NCBI RefSeq assembly: GCF_003634555.1
Contig: NZ_RBKS01000001.1
Location: forward strand, 1,116,001 to 1,180,000
Origin: Frondihabitans australicus
GTDB lineage: Bacteria > Actinomycetota > Actinomycetes > Actinomycetales > Microbacteriaceae
Length of the DNA: 64,000 bases
Reading direction: 5' to 3'
Shown: positions 1 to 7,874 of the stretch, one piece after another
How positions within the stretch are numbered: position 1 is the first letter of the stretch
How the letters are laid out: each line of letters begins with the position of its first letter
Program-made: the position numbers and the translations under genes
The notes under the pieces: generated by a model
Databases searched by the model: none
Seen by the model: the letters and a program-made list of their open reading frames with translations, nothing else
Told to the model about the DNA's origin: nothing

Positions 1-2
1 TG

Positions 3-1301
3 ATCGGCATCGCCGTGCTCGCGCTCTCCTGCTTCTTCGCCATCACCACCGAGCTCATGCCCGTCGGCCTCCTCGGCCAGATGAGCTCGTCGCTGCACGT
101 GTCGGAGTCGACGATGGGCGTCGTCGTGACCGTCTACGCACTCGCCGTCGCCCTGCTCGCGCTGCCTTTGACGTGGGCCACCGCGCGGTTCCCGCGACGC
201 ACCGTCCTCGTCGCGACTCTCGTCGGCTACGCCGCGTCCAACCTCATGGTGGCGCTCGCACCGTCGTTCGCGATGGTCTGCGCGGGGCGCGTCGTGGGCG
301 GTGTCGCTCACGCCCTCTTCTTCTCCGTCGCATCGGCCTACGCCACGAGGATCGTTCCGCCGAGACTCGCCGGACGGGCGATCGCGTTCGTGTACTCCGG
401 GTCGTCGCTCGGATTCGTGGTCGGAGTGCCCGTGGCCACGACCGTCGGCGACCACCTCGGATGGCGTCTGGCAGTCGGGGCGGTCGCGGCGGCCGCGGCG
501 GTGCTGGCGATCGTGGCGCGGCTCCTGCTGCCTCAGGTCAAGGGTGAGGCCAGCCCTCACCTGGGCTCGCCTCGCTCGTGGGCCCGTACCGGGCTCGTCT
601 CGGTCGTGACGGCCGACCTCCTCCTCTTCGCCGGGCACTACGTCGTCTACACGTACGTCGGGCCGTACCTCGAAGGTGCCGGGCTGGCGGCGGACGCCGT
701 CGGCGGCGCCCTCCTCGTCCTCGGCGGGGCCGGCACCGTCGGGCTCTTGCTCGCCGGGTCGTTCGTCGACCGGGCACCGCGGCAGACCCTGATCGCGGCC
801 GTCGCCGTCATGGCCGCCGCGATCCTCGCGCTGCCGTTCGTGCACGGTTCGCTGGTCGGCACGTTCGTGGTCGCAGGAGTCTGGATGGCCGCGAACGGCA
901 CGACCGGCACCCTCTTCATGGCAGCGGCGATCAGGACAGGAGGCGTCAGCCCCGACATCGCCGGCGCCCTCGTGAACGGCGCGTCGAACGTCGGGATCGC
1001 CGGGGGAGCCCTCATCGGCGCACAGGTCTACGGGTCCGCGGGCCTTGCGGCCCTGCCGTTCGCCGCCGCTGGCGTGCTGGTGGCCGGCCTCGCCGTCGTC
1101 GTCATCGCCCGTCGAGGATTCCCGCGTCACGGTCATGTGCAGGCGACGCTCTCGACGTCGTCGATCTCGACGATCACGAGCTCGCTGCACGCGGTGACGT
1201 CGTCGATCCGCGTCGTCACGTCGTCCGTGCGTCTTCCCACGGCGGCTGTCCGCCTGACGACCGCCTCGATCCGCACCACTCGCGCCACCCCGGGGTCCTA
1301 G
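3..1301 (+). CDS. MFS transporter, drug-exporter (DHA1/AraJ-like) type, 5' truncated
   Basis: The frame is open to the window edge, so the true start lies upstream; the first possible internal start is the GTG at 15. The visible part begins inside TM1 (ITTELMPVGLL, the typical first-helix motif of AraJ/CmlA-type exporters) and holds about 11 further hydrophobic helices with the loop 2-3 arginine-rich signature (ARFPRRT). This predicts a proton-driven inner-membrane exporter; the substrate cannot be told. The C-terminus is odd: after the last helix come six imperfect heptapeptides of the pattern TSS-hydrophobic-R-hydrophobic-hydrophobic (about 1150-1285), not a normal MFS tail. The gene is followed by a palindrome at 1339-1358. 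Confidence 0.85.
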   Translation: MGIAVLALSCFFAITTELMPVGLLGQMSSSLHVSESTMGVVVTVYALAVALLALPLTWATARFPRRTVLVATLVGYAASNLMVALAPSFAMVCAGRVVGGVAHALFFSVASAYATRIVPPRLAGRAIAFVYSGSSLGFVVGVPVATTVGDHLGWRLAVGAVAAAAAVLAIVARLLLPQVKGEASPHLGSPRSWARTGLVSVVTADLLLFAGHYVVYTYVGPYLEGAGLAADAVGGALLVLGGAGTVGLLLAGSFVDRAPRQTLIAAVAVMAAAILALPFVHGSLVGTFVVAGVWMAANGTTGTLFMAAAIRTGGVSPDIAGALVNGASNVGIAGGALIGAQVYGSAGLAALPFAAAGVLVAGLAVVVIARRGFPRHGHVQATLSTSSISTITSSLHAVTSSIRVVTSSVRLPTAAVRLTTASIRTTRATPGS

Positions 1302-1338
1302 ATCGGCGACGGTCGTCGCGGAACCCCTCCGTGTACCC

Positions 1339-1358
1339 CGAACGATACAGTACGTTCG
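1339..1358. promoter_or_regulatory. palindromic operator-like site CGAACG-N8-CGTTCG
   Basis: Perfect 6-bp inverted arms (1339-1344 and 1353-1358) separated by 8 bases, directly before an AT-rich TATAGATAT stretch in the 212-base gap between the MFS gene and the first WXG100 gene. The size and the CGTTCG arm resemble TetR-family operators (family knowledge). No TetR gene is present on this side of the MFS gene in the window, so the owner of the site is unknown. Confidence 0.4.
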
Positions 1359-1513
1359 TATAGATATCGATGTGCAGGGGGCAGAAGTGCCTACACGCGT
1401 ACCCCGTTCTGGGTCATCGACGACTCTCAGGGTCCTGTAGGGTCGAAGCGCGTGGACGTTCGTTCTGGGGGATTCCGCCTCCGCGCGCCGCGCTCGACGA
1501 AGGGTTTCTCACC

Positions 1514-1804
1514 ATGGCTCAGTACAAGGTCTCGTCCGACAGCCTCGCTACCGCGGCATCGCAGCTGCAGTCGGGGTCGAGCGACGTCCAGACGACGCTC
1601 TCGCGTCTCCGCAGCCTTGTCGACAGCCTCGGCAGCGAGTGGGAGGGCTCCGGCTCGGGCGCCTTCAACGAGCTGTACACCGAGTTCAACACCGCCGGCC
1701 TCAAGCTCAACGAGTCGCTCGCCGGTATCGCCGACCTCCTCAGCAAGGCGGCCTCCTACTACGCCGAGTCCGAGGCGAACGTCACGAACGCCTTCCGCAG
1801 CTGA
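1514..1804 (+). CDS. WXG100 family protein (EsxA/EsxB-like)
   Basis: The 96-aa product has the WXG100 layout: two amphipathic helices around a central W-E-G turn (LGSEWEGSGSG, about residues 36-46) and a C-terminal YYAESE segment like the YxxxD/E export signal. WXG100 proteins are small helical-hairpin substrates or partners of type VII secretion. The ATG at 1514 is preferred over the upstream GTG at 1370 because it gives the normal family length and begins MAQYKVSSDSL; an AAGGG lies about 8 bases upstream. It is first of four consecutive genes leading to the TNT-domain effector. Confidence 0.9.
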   Translation: MAQYKVSSDSLATAASQLQSGSSDVQTTLSRLRSLVDSLGSEWEGSGSGAFNELYTEFNTAGLKLNESLAGIADLLSKAASYYAESEANVTNAFRS

Positions 1805-1878
1805 CCTGAGCCGCTGTCGGGCCGCTTCAATCCTGCGGCCCGCAACGGTGACGTGTCGGTTCGAGCAGGAGAAAGCAA

Positions 1879-2265
1879 GTGGTAGACGTTCGGGTCTCAT
1901 CAGAGGCCGTCGATCAGGCCTCCGGTCAGGTGGCCGCGATGGTCGAAGAGTTCACGCAGCGGCATTCGCTGTGCGATCAGACGGTGTCGGCGCTCGTGTC
2001 CGGTCCGTGGACGGGGCAGGCCTCCGTCACGTTCCACGAGGGCTGGGCCGAGTGGAGTGAGGGTGCCGCGAAGGTGTCCGAGGCTCTGCACGGCATCGCG
2101 ACGCTTCTGGCCGAGGCGTCCGCGCAGTACGCGGAGACCGAGGGTCGGGTCACGCGCGTGTCGCAGTCGTCGCGGGTCGTATCTGCGACGCCGGTCGCAG
2201 GAGCAGGCGGGGCCGGCGTTCCCTCCCGTGGCGGCGCCTCGACGGCGGCCGGGGGTGCTGCCTGA
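1879..2265 (+). CDS. WXG100-like protein with extended Gly/Ala-rich tail
   Basis: The 128-aa product has a helix-turn-helix core with WTG as the W-x-G turn (about residue 44) and a QYAETEGRV segment matching the family's export motif (about residues 85-95). About 30 residues of Gly/Ala/Pro-rich tail follow. The start is GTG with a good AGGAGAAAG ribosome site. Its stop shares one base (TGATG) with the next gene, indicating translational coupling. It is probably a partner chaperone or co-substrate for the effector at 2552. The tail carries one copy of the CGCAGGAGC nonamer at 2196. Confidence 0.85.
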   Translation: MVDVRVSSEAVDQASGQVAAMVEEFTQRHSLCDQTVSALVSGPWTGQASVTFHEGWAEWSEGAAKVSEALHGIATLLAEASAQYAETEGRVTRVSQSSRVVSATPVAGAGGAGVPSRGGASTAAGGAA

Positions 2266-2552
2266 TGGCCCGCTACCACGCCGAGGTCGGCGAGATCGAC
2301 CAGACCGTCGTCACGCTCGCCCAGATGGCGGAGTTCTGCGAGCACTTGCTGACCCGGATCGATCAGATCAAGGACACCGTGTCGGCGGAGTGGTCGGGCG
2401 AGGCGTTCGCGCAGTTCCAGGCGCTGCACGCCGAGTGGGCTGCGGGCGCCGCCGAGATGAAGGCCGGTATCGGCACGATGCACCAGGCCGCGTCGACCTC
2501 GTCGTCGAACTACACGGCCGGCGTCGATGCGTCCAGGGGAGTGTGGGGCTGA
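2265..2552 (+). CDS. WXG100 family protein
   Basis: The 95-aa protein has WSG as the W-x-G turn (AEWSGEAF, about residues 43-50) and a YTAGVD C-terminal export-like motif. The length is exactly that of classical Esx proteins. It overlaps the previous stop and the next start by one base each (TGATG at both ends), so it is co-translated with the preceding WXG100-like gene and the downstream toxin. Such trios of small helical partners beside a large LXG/WXG effector are usual for type VII toxin loci, where they are thought to bind the effector's N-terminal helices for export. Confidence 0.88.
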   Translation: MARYHAEVGEIDQTVVTLAQMAEFCEHLLTRIDQIKDTVSAEWSGEAFAQFQALHAEWAAGAAEMKAGIGTMHQAASTSSSNYTAGVDASRGVWG

Positions 2553-4177
2553 TGGCCGGCACCGTGCTCGACGTCGACGCGCAGGACTTCGTCACGTCGT
2601 CGTCTCACGCCGCGTCCGTCGCGCGAGCGATCTCGCAGGCCGGGGCGACCCTGCGGGGCGCCCTGTCGGGCGACTCGCAGATGGCGGGCTCCGATCCCAC
2701 GGGAAGGAAGTGGGCGGCGCAGTACGACAAGGTCGCCGCCGATGCGATCTCGGGCATCGACTCGCTCGAGACCGCGTTCGGGCAGATCGCGGCCGGCCTG
2801 TCCGTCACGGGCCTGAACTACGCGACCGCGGACTGGCTGTCGGCCGGGAAGTCAGGGCATGCTCCGGGCTACACGGTCCCGTCGCTGCCGGGTGAGGTCT
2901 GCTCGGCCGCACCGCCGTCGGCGTCCGGCGGCACCGGCTCCTGCGACATCCCGGGCTGGCACTACGTCGCGGACTTCATCGGCGACATGTGGCCCGACGG
3001 CGACACCGGCAAACTCCGGCACGCGAAGACCGCCTGGTCGACGTTCGCCGACACCCTCGACTCGATCCACGGCGCCGACATCCCGCGGATCATCTCGGCT
3101 CTCGACGACACGCAGACACCGGAGATGCCGGCGATCCACTCGACCGTGACGACGGTGAAGTCGTCGGTGTCGAAGCTGGCGCAGGAGGCCCGGAACCTCT
3201 CGTCGGCGGCCGGGCAGCTCGCCGATCAGATCGACCACGTCCATCAGCAGACCGAGCAAGAGCTGATCTCCCTCGGCGAGCAGCTCGCCGCGACGGCCGC
3301 GATCGGCATCGGGCTGACGATCTTCACCGCCGGGCTCTCCGACGCCGCAGGCGCACTCGCCGGCGGGGGAGAGATCGCGGTGGCGGTGTCGCGCATTCTG
3401 GGCTTCATCGCGGAACTCGGCACGAACGTCGCCCGCGTGGTCGACACTGTCGCCGAGTCCGCCGGCGCCATCGCGAAGGTCGCCGGTGTTTCCGAACAGA
3501 TCACGATCAGGATCGTGACCATCGCCGGCAACTCGGTCGTCACCGGAGTCGGCGGCGGTCTGACCAACATCGGCGTTCAGGAGATCGTCGACCCCGGTGC
3601 CGACATCGACAACTCGTTCGTCAACGGCTTCGTGGGCGGTGCCGCCTTCGGCGTCGTCGGCGAAGTCGGGAGCATGGCACGCGTCGCTGCCGTGAAGCAG
3701 TTCCATGACTTCAAGCTGAATTTGAAGGACTGGGCCGCCACCAACGGGCCCGCTGGCTACCAGATGTACGGAAGTCTGGGCGAAAAGGCATGGTTCAAGA
3801 CCTACTTCCAAGGATTTGACAAGAAGGGCTATGCCCAGTGGAAGTGGCCCGACGGTGACCACGGTTTCCTCAATGGCGTCAGCAAGCCCAACTCGCTCAC
3901 CGTCGGCCAGCAGATCACGAGGCTGAGCGCGAAGGGTGCCGACGGCCGATTCGCCACCGACCCAGGAACCTCCTTCGGCTCCATGTCGCTTCCGCCGGAT
4001 CGGCTGGCTCCCAACTTCGTGACCACGAAATACGAAGTGCTCAAACCACTTCCCCCCTTCATTCGAGAGGGTGCAATTGACCCCGGATTCGAGCAGGCCG
4101 GCATGGGTAAGCAATACTTCTTTCCCAAAGGCATCGACCAACTGGTAAAAGATGGCTACTTGAAGGTGATCCCCTGA
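2552..4177 (+). CDS. type VII secretion effector with C-terminal TNT (NAD+ glycohydrolase) domain
   Basis: The product is 541 aa. Residues 1-100 form a helical WXG/LXG-like export module (SDPTGRKWAAQYDK). A coiled coil lies around 180-245, and a glycine-rich hydrophobic segment near 247-290 could insert in a membrane. Residues about 428-541 match the TNT fold in order: WPDGDHGFL, an ITRLSAKGADGRF strand, LPPDRLAPN, YEVLKPLP and G-x-x-x-Q-Y before the final GYLKVIP. In Mycobacterium tuberculosis CpnT this domain hydrolyses NAD+. A Gln in the essential-Gln context is present; the position I align to His792 appears to be Thr, which needs a proper alignment. GC falls sharply from about 3690. The stop overlaps the next gene, a probable immunity gene. 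Confidence 0.85.
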   Translation: MAGTVLDVDAQDFVTSSSHAASVARAISQAGATLRGALSGDSQMAGSDPTGRKWAAQYDKVAADAISGIDSLETAFGQIAAGLSVTGLNYATADWLSAGKSGHAPGYTVPSLPGEVCSAAPPSASGGTGSCDIPGWHYVADFIGDMWPDGDTGKLRHAKTAWSTFADTLDSIHGADIPRIISALDDTQTPEMPAIHSTVTTVKSSVSKLAQEARNLSSAAGQLADQIDHVHQQTEQELISLGEQLAATAAIGIGLTIFTAGLSDAAGALAGGGEIAVAVSRILGFIAELGTNVARVVDTVAESAGAIAKVAGVSEQITIRIVTIAGNSVVTGVGGGLTNIGVQEIVDPGADIDNSFVNGFVGGAAFGVVGEVGSMARVAAVKQFHDFKLNLKDWAATNGPAGYQMYGSLGEKAWFKTYFQGFDKKGYAQWKWPDGDHGFLNGVSKPNSLTVGQQITRLSAKGADGRFATDPGTSFGSMSLPPDRLAPNFVTTKYEVLKPLPPFIREGAIDPGFEQAGMGKQYFFPKGIDQLVKDGYLKVIP

Positions 4178-4533
4178 TGAACTATTCCGATCTCGTCACT
4201 GCCGTCCAATCCGCGAGACTTGATGCGAATCGACTCGTGGATTTCGTCTCGGACGCCGGTGAGGTTTCAGCCAGCGTTGCGTATTCCATCGTCGCCACGG
4301 GGCCGGAGTTTGCCGTGTTGGCGGGAATGGGTCGCGGCGAGCTGACGGAGTTGCCCGACGACGGTTACCGATTCGCCTCCGAGTCGGATGCATGCGAGTT
4401 CGTCTGGCGCCACATTCGCTCGACGGCGGCGCCAGATCTTCTGTCTGATGATGAGGAGGAGCTCCTCAGGCGAGAGGCAGCGGAGAGTATTGCTCGCCAG
4501 ACCGCCGCGTACGAAGCCGAAGCCGGTCATTGA
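4177..4533 (+). CDS. putative immunity protein for the TNT toxin (family A)
   Basis: A 118-aa acidic, soluble product whose ATG overlaps the toxin stop by one base (TGATG), the usual position of a cognate immunity gene. No named family is recognised. The segment YRFASESDACEFVWRHI (about residues 67-83) resembles HVWDTEEDACIYFLGRV of the next gene, so the two look like diverged paralogues. The role is inferred from position and duplication only; no resemblance to mycobacterial IFT could be tested. GC and codon use are lower than in the flanking operons, as in the toxin domain. Confidence 0.6.
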   Translation: MNYSDLVTAVQSARLDANRLVDFVSDAGEVSASVAYSIVATGPEFAVLAGMGRGELTELPDDGYRFASESDACEFVWRHIRSTAAPDLLSDDEEELLRREAAESIARQTAAYEAEAGH

Positions 4534-4605
4534 CCCCTCCTGGCACCCCACGCAGACGAAACCGAGAGGCCGACAGACTGAGCAAGTCCGCCATCGCTTG
4601 TCGAT

Positions 4606-4863
4606 ATGGCCAATGACGTGAGCTACGCATACAACATCGACAAGCTTCAGATCCGTCGCGAGAGCGGGCACGTCAATTCCGATCTTGTCAACATCGGCTC
4701 GTACGCAGAAGGGTGCCTGTGCATCGTCCACACCTCGGACGGGCGCTGGGAGACGTTCATCGGACAGCGCAGTGAAAAAGATGAACTCCACGTGTGGGAC
4801 ACCGAGGAAGACGCGTGCATTTACTTCCTCGGTCGGGTCGCCTGGAGGGAGTGGCACGACTGA
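4606..4863 (+). CDS. small protein paralogous to the 4177 gene, putative immunity protein (family A)
   Basis: An 85-aa product with an acidic W-D-T-E-E-D-A-C motif near residue 64 matching the S-E-S-D-A-C region of the upstream gene. It has no signal peptide or membrane segment. The ATG at 4606 lacks an obvious ribosome site; GTG at 4618 is an in-frame alternative. It is shorter than its paralogue and may be a partly degraded copy. The 72-base gap before it shows no feature. Confidence 0.5.
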   Translation: MANDVSYAYNIDKLQIRRESGHVNSDLVNIGSYAEGCLCIVHTSDGRWETFIGQRSEKDELHVWDTEEDACIYFLGRVAWREWHD

Positions 4864-4945
4864 CGTCGACGATCGTGCGCGCGACGCGCTCCCGTGGAAG
4901 TTCGACGGCGGCTGGAAAATGACGTCGGTGACGAAAGGGAAACAC

Positions 4946-5347
4946 GTGGCTCGCGAAGGACGACGCCCGTATAACGGGCCGCTCAAGGATGATGTGTACT
5001 TCGAGGCTGTGTCGCCGTCCCCGTACTACAACTTCCACACCGATTCTCCCGTGACCCAGTACGAAGTGCGGAAGGACCAAGTCCTTCTCGGCGTCATTTG
5101 GTTTTCGGACAACGACGATGCAGGCGGATTCATGTCGGCAGCCGCGTGCGGAGGCCGAGGAAAAAACGCGTCTGTCGAGTGGAACCAGCAGCTGCGACAG
5201 GCGAAGGCGGCCGGCTTGGGCCCCCAGCTGGCGGTCGAAAGTCTCGTTCGGGATGTGGATCTCGGCCAGCACGGTCGCATCGACACAGCATCGAGAAGAC
5301 ACTTCCCCGATTTGGCAGCCGCGCACGCGTTCGCGGCTGAACGATGA
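4946..5347 (+). CDS. hypothetical protein, first of three tandem paralogues (family B, putative immunity array)
   Basis: A 133-aa product. With the next two genes it shares the skeleton Y-x-G-P-x-x-x-D, a central LG-hydrophobic-hydrophobic-WF-S/T-D (LLGVIWFSD), a V-x-W-x-x-x-L segment and a C-terminal LGxxGRI-like DLGQHGRID. The GTG at 4946 is chosen for its AAGGGA ribosome site six bases upstream and for a length close to the paralogues; ATG 4919 is possible. Its stop overlaps the next ATG by four bases (ATGA). The family is unknown to me. Tandem duplication behind a polymorphic toxin suggests immunity (inference). Confidence 0.6.
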   Translation: MAREGRRPYNGPLKDDVYFEAVSPSPYYNFHTDSPVTQYEVRKDQVLLGVIWFSDNDDAGGFMSAAACGGRGKNASVEWNQQLRQAKAAGLGPQLAVESLVRDVDLGQHGRIDTASRRHFPDLAAAHAFAAER

Positions 5348-5769
5348 GTTCTGCAGGCCGAGCGCAGATGAATCGCGACAAAACGGGTTCCTACCGTGGG
5401 CCCCAGAGTGAAGACCTCCAGTTCAAGCTGACCGGCTCGGCGACCGAGTTCGAGTTGACCTGCGAGTCGGAGGTGCAGTTCATGACCGTCGCGAATCACG
5501 ATCACGTGCTGGGCCTTCTCTGGTATTCGGATTCTTCTCTGGCAGCGGCCTTCGCCAACCGCCAAGCAGCGGGAGATATCGGACTGAACGCGGGAGTCGC
5601 TTGGCACGAGCAATTGAGCACTGCGTACGCCCGCGGTCTGCGGCCTTCGGAGGCGATCGCGTTCTTCGCAACGGTGGATCTAGGGCTTTACGGGCGTATC
5701 AAGTCCGGGGCGCCGCAGGTCGCCGCTAACTCGGCCGAGGTCGAGGCCATCGCGGAGGCACCCTCGTGA
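5344..5769 (+). CDS. hypothetical protein, second tandem paralogue (family B)
   Basis: A 141-aa product with the family B skeleton: YRGPQSEDLQF near the N-terminus, VLGLLWYSD mid-protein, NAGVAWHEQL and DLGLYGRIK near the end. It is coupled at both ends by four-base overlaps (ATGA upstream, GTGA downstream). An internal ATG (MNRDKT) eight codons in is a possible alternative start. The copies differ strongly outside the skeleton, as expected for immunity genes diverging against different toxin variants, but no second toxin is present here. Confidence 0.6.
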   Translation: MSSAGRAQMNRDKTGSYRGPQSEDLQFKLTGSATEFELTCESEVQFMTVANHDHVLGLLWYSDSSLAAAFANRQAAGDIGLNAGVAWHEQLSTAYARGLRPSEAIAFFATVDLGLYGRIKSGAPQVAANSAEVEAIAEAPS

Positions 5770-6167
5770 TGTCCCACGCAGAGACGCCCTACGAGGGTCC
5801 GCAGAGTCAGGACGTCGTCTTCGAGAACATCGGCCCGGGCCCGGTCTTCGGTTCGACCTCCGAGCACCCGGTCGACTACCTCGTCGTCCAGGACGACCGG
5901 CAGGTGCTCGGCTTTCTCTGGTTCACTGACGACGGTCGCGCAGCATCTTTCGCCCCTCGTCGCAGCGTCGGTGGTCTCGCTCTGAACGCCGGCGTCGCCT
6001 GGCGCGAGGCTCTGCTCCACGAGGGAGCGACGGGAGCCCTACCGTCGCAGGCGATCGAGGCGCTGGCCCGCGGACGCGGTCTCGGAGTCTTCGGTCGCAT
6101 TCGCCCGGGGTCGCAAGGACACGCGAGCTCGTCCGCCGAGCTCAAGGCGATGGCGGCGACTGAATGA
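5766..6167 (+). CDS. hypothetical protein, third tandem paralogue (family B)
   Basis: A 133-aa product: YEGPQSQDVVF, VLGFLWFTD, NAGVAWREAL and LGVFGRIRPG mark it as a family B copy, closest to the second. GTG 5766 overlaps the previous stop; the adjacent ATG 5769 is equally possible. GC is back to the genomic level, unlike the first copy. Its last 14 codons lie in a 42-bp sequence repeated at 6250-6291, so the array has been rearranged at this end. Confidence 0.6.
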   Translation: MMSHAETPYEGPQSQDVVFENIGPGPVFGSTSEHPVDYLVVQDDRQVLGFLWFTDDGRAASFAPRRSVGGLALNAGVAWREALLHEGATGALPSQAIEALARGRGLGVFGRIRPGSQGHASSSAELKAMAATE

Positions 6168-6168
6168 C
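6127..6168 (+). repeat. 42-bp direct repeat, copy 1
   Basis: Positions 6127-6168 are identical to 6250-6291. The copies are offset by 123 bases (41 codons) and span the 3' end of one gene plus the ATGAC start of the next. The stop-start junction is therefore duplicated in frame. Confidence 0.9.
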
Positions 6169-6286
6169 AACACCGTGCGACGTCTGCAGCGACGGCTGGG
6201 ACAAGGGCGAGCGCCCGCGGCTCGTGCTGCAGAGCATGGATCGCCAGGCGCTCGTCCGCCGAGCTCAAGGCGATGGCGGCGACTGA
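6164..6286 (+). pseudogene. 40-codon ORF between the two direct repeats, probable rearrangement remnant
   Basis: ATG 6164 overlaps the stop of the previous gene and opens 40 codons starting MTTPCDVCSDGWDKGE. The 3' half reads through the second copy of the repeat in a different frame from the paralogue (RRAQGDGGD). The next gene also starts MTTP. The simplest reading is that a duplication left the 5' end of a gene joined to the 3' end of a family B gene. A tiny real protein with a C-x-x-C motif cannot be excluded. Confidence 0.35.
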
Positions 6287-6291
6287 ATGAC
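6250..6291 (+). repeat. 42-bp direct repeat, copy 2
   Basis: Exact second copy of 6127-6168. It ends at the start codon of the 6287 gene, which therefore inherited the same translational junction as the first copy. Confidence 0.9.
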
Positions 6292-6607
6292 GACGCCGGG
6301 GGAGGTGGCCACGTGGGGCGGAGACCTGTCGCAGGCGATCGTGCGCTACGTCGGCCACGGGGAGTCCTCTTACCCGCGGGAGCGCCCCGAATCGGTCGCG
6401 CAGGCTTTCGGACCCAGAAGCTCGGGCCTGGTCGACGATGTTCGCGCGCTGCTTCGGGAGACCGAGGAGTGCGCTGCCGACGTCGACCGCACCGACGCCG
6501 GCGACTCGTTCCGTGCCGTCCGCGCCGCGATGGTAGCGCGTCACCCCGAACTCGACGACGAGGCCGTCCGAGCGCTCGCGTGGGCCTGGTCGTACGGCGA
6601 CCGCTGA
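6287..6607 (+). CDS. hypothetical acidic protein at the end of the immunity-like array
   Basis: A 106-aa soluble product, helix-rich, ending in ALAWAWSYGDR. Start ATG is in the duplicated junction and overlaps the preceding stop. No family is recognised and it does not show the family B skeleton. It is the last gene before a GC hairpin (6683-6697) and the start of the FHA-kinase operon, so it probably ends the toxin/immunity transcription unit. Confidence 0.55.
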   Translation: MTTPGEVATWGGDLSQAIVRYVGHGESSYPRERPESVAQAFGPRSSGLVDDVRALLRETEECAADVDRTDAGDSFRAVRAAMVARHPELDDEAVRALAWAWSYGDR

Positions 6608-6682
6608 TCCGAGGGCCGACACGGCCTGTACCCCGGCACGCGACACGACTGTCGATGCCCTGGGCACCGCGGTTCTCCACAG

Positions 6683-6697
6683 CCCCCGCTTCGGGGG
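6683..6697 (+). terminator. short GC hairpin between the toxin/immunity unit and the FHA operon
   Basis: CCCCCG and CGGGGG arms around a 3-base loop, 75 bases after the last small gene. There is no clear U-tract, so terminator function is uncertain. Confidence 0.3.
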
Positions 6698-6721
6698 ACC
6701 GAACCCCCAGCGCGGATTCGC

Positions 6722-6727
6722 TAATAT
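6722..6727 (+). promoter_or_regulatory. candidate -10 element TAATAT for the FHA-kinase operon
   Basis: TAATAT lies 28 bases before the chosen FHA-protein start in an otherwise GC-rich gap. A matching -35 is not evident. Confidence 0.35.
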
Positions 6728-6755
6728 GTCGGGGAGCACGACGCACGGGGGTGGC

Positions 6756-7863
<1,108 letters not shown>

Positions 7864-7874
<11 letters not shown>

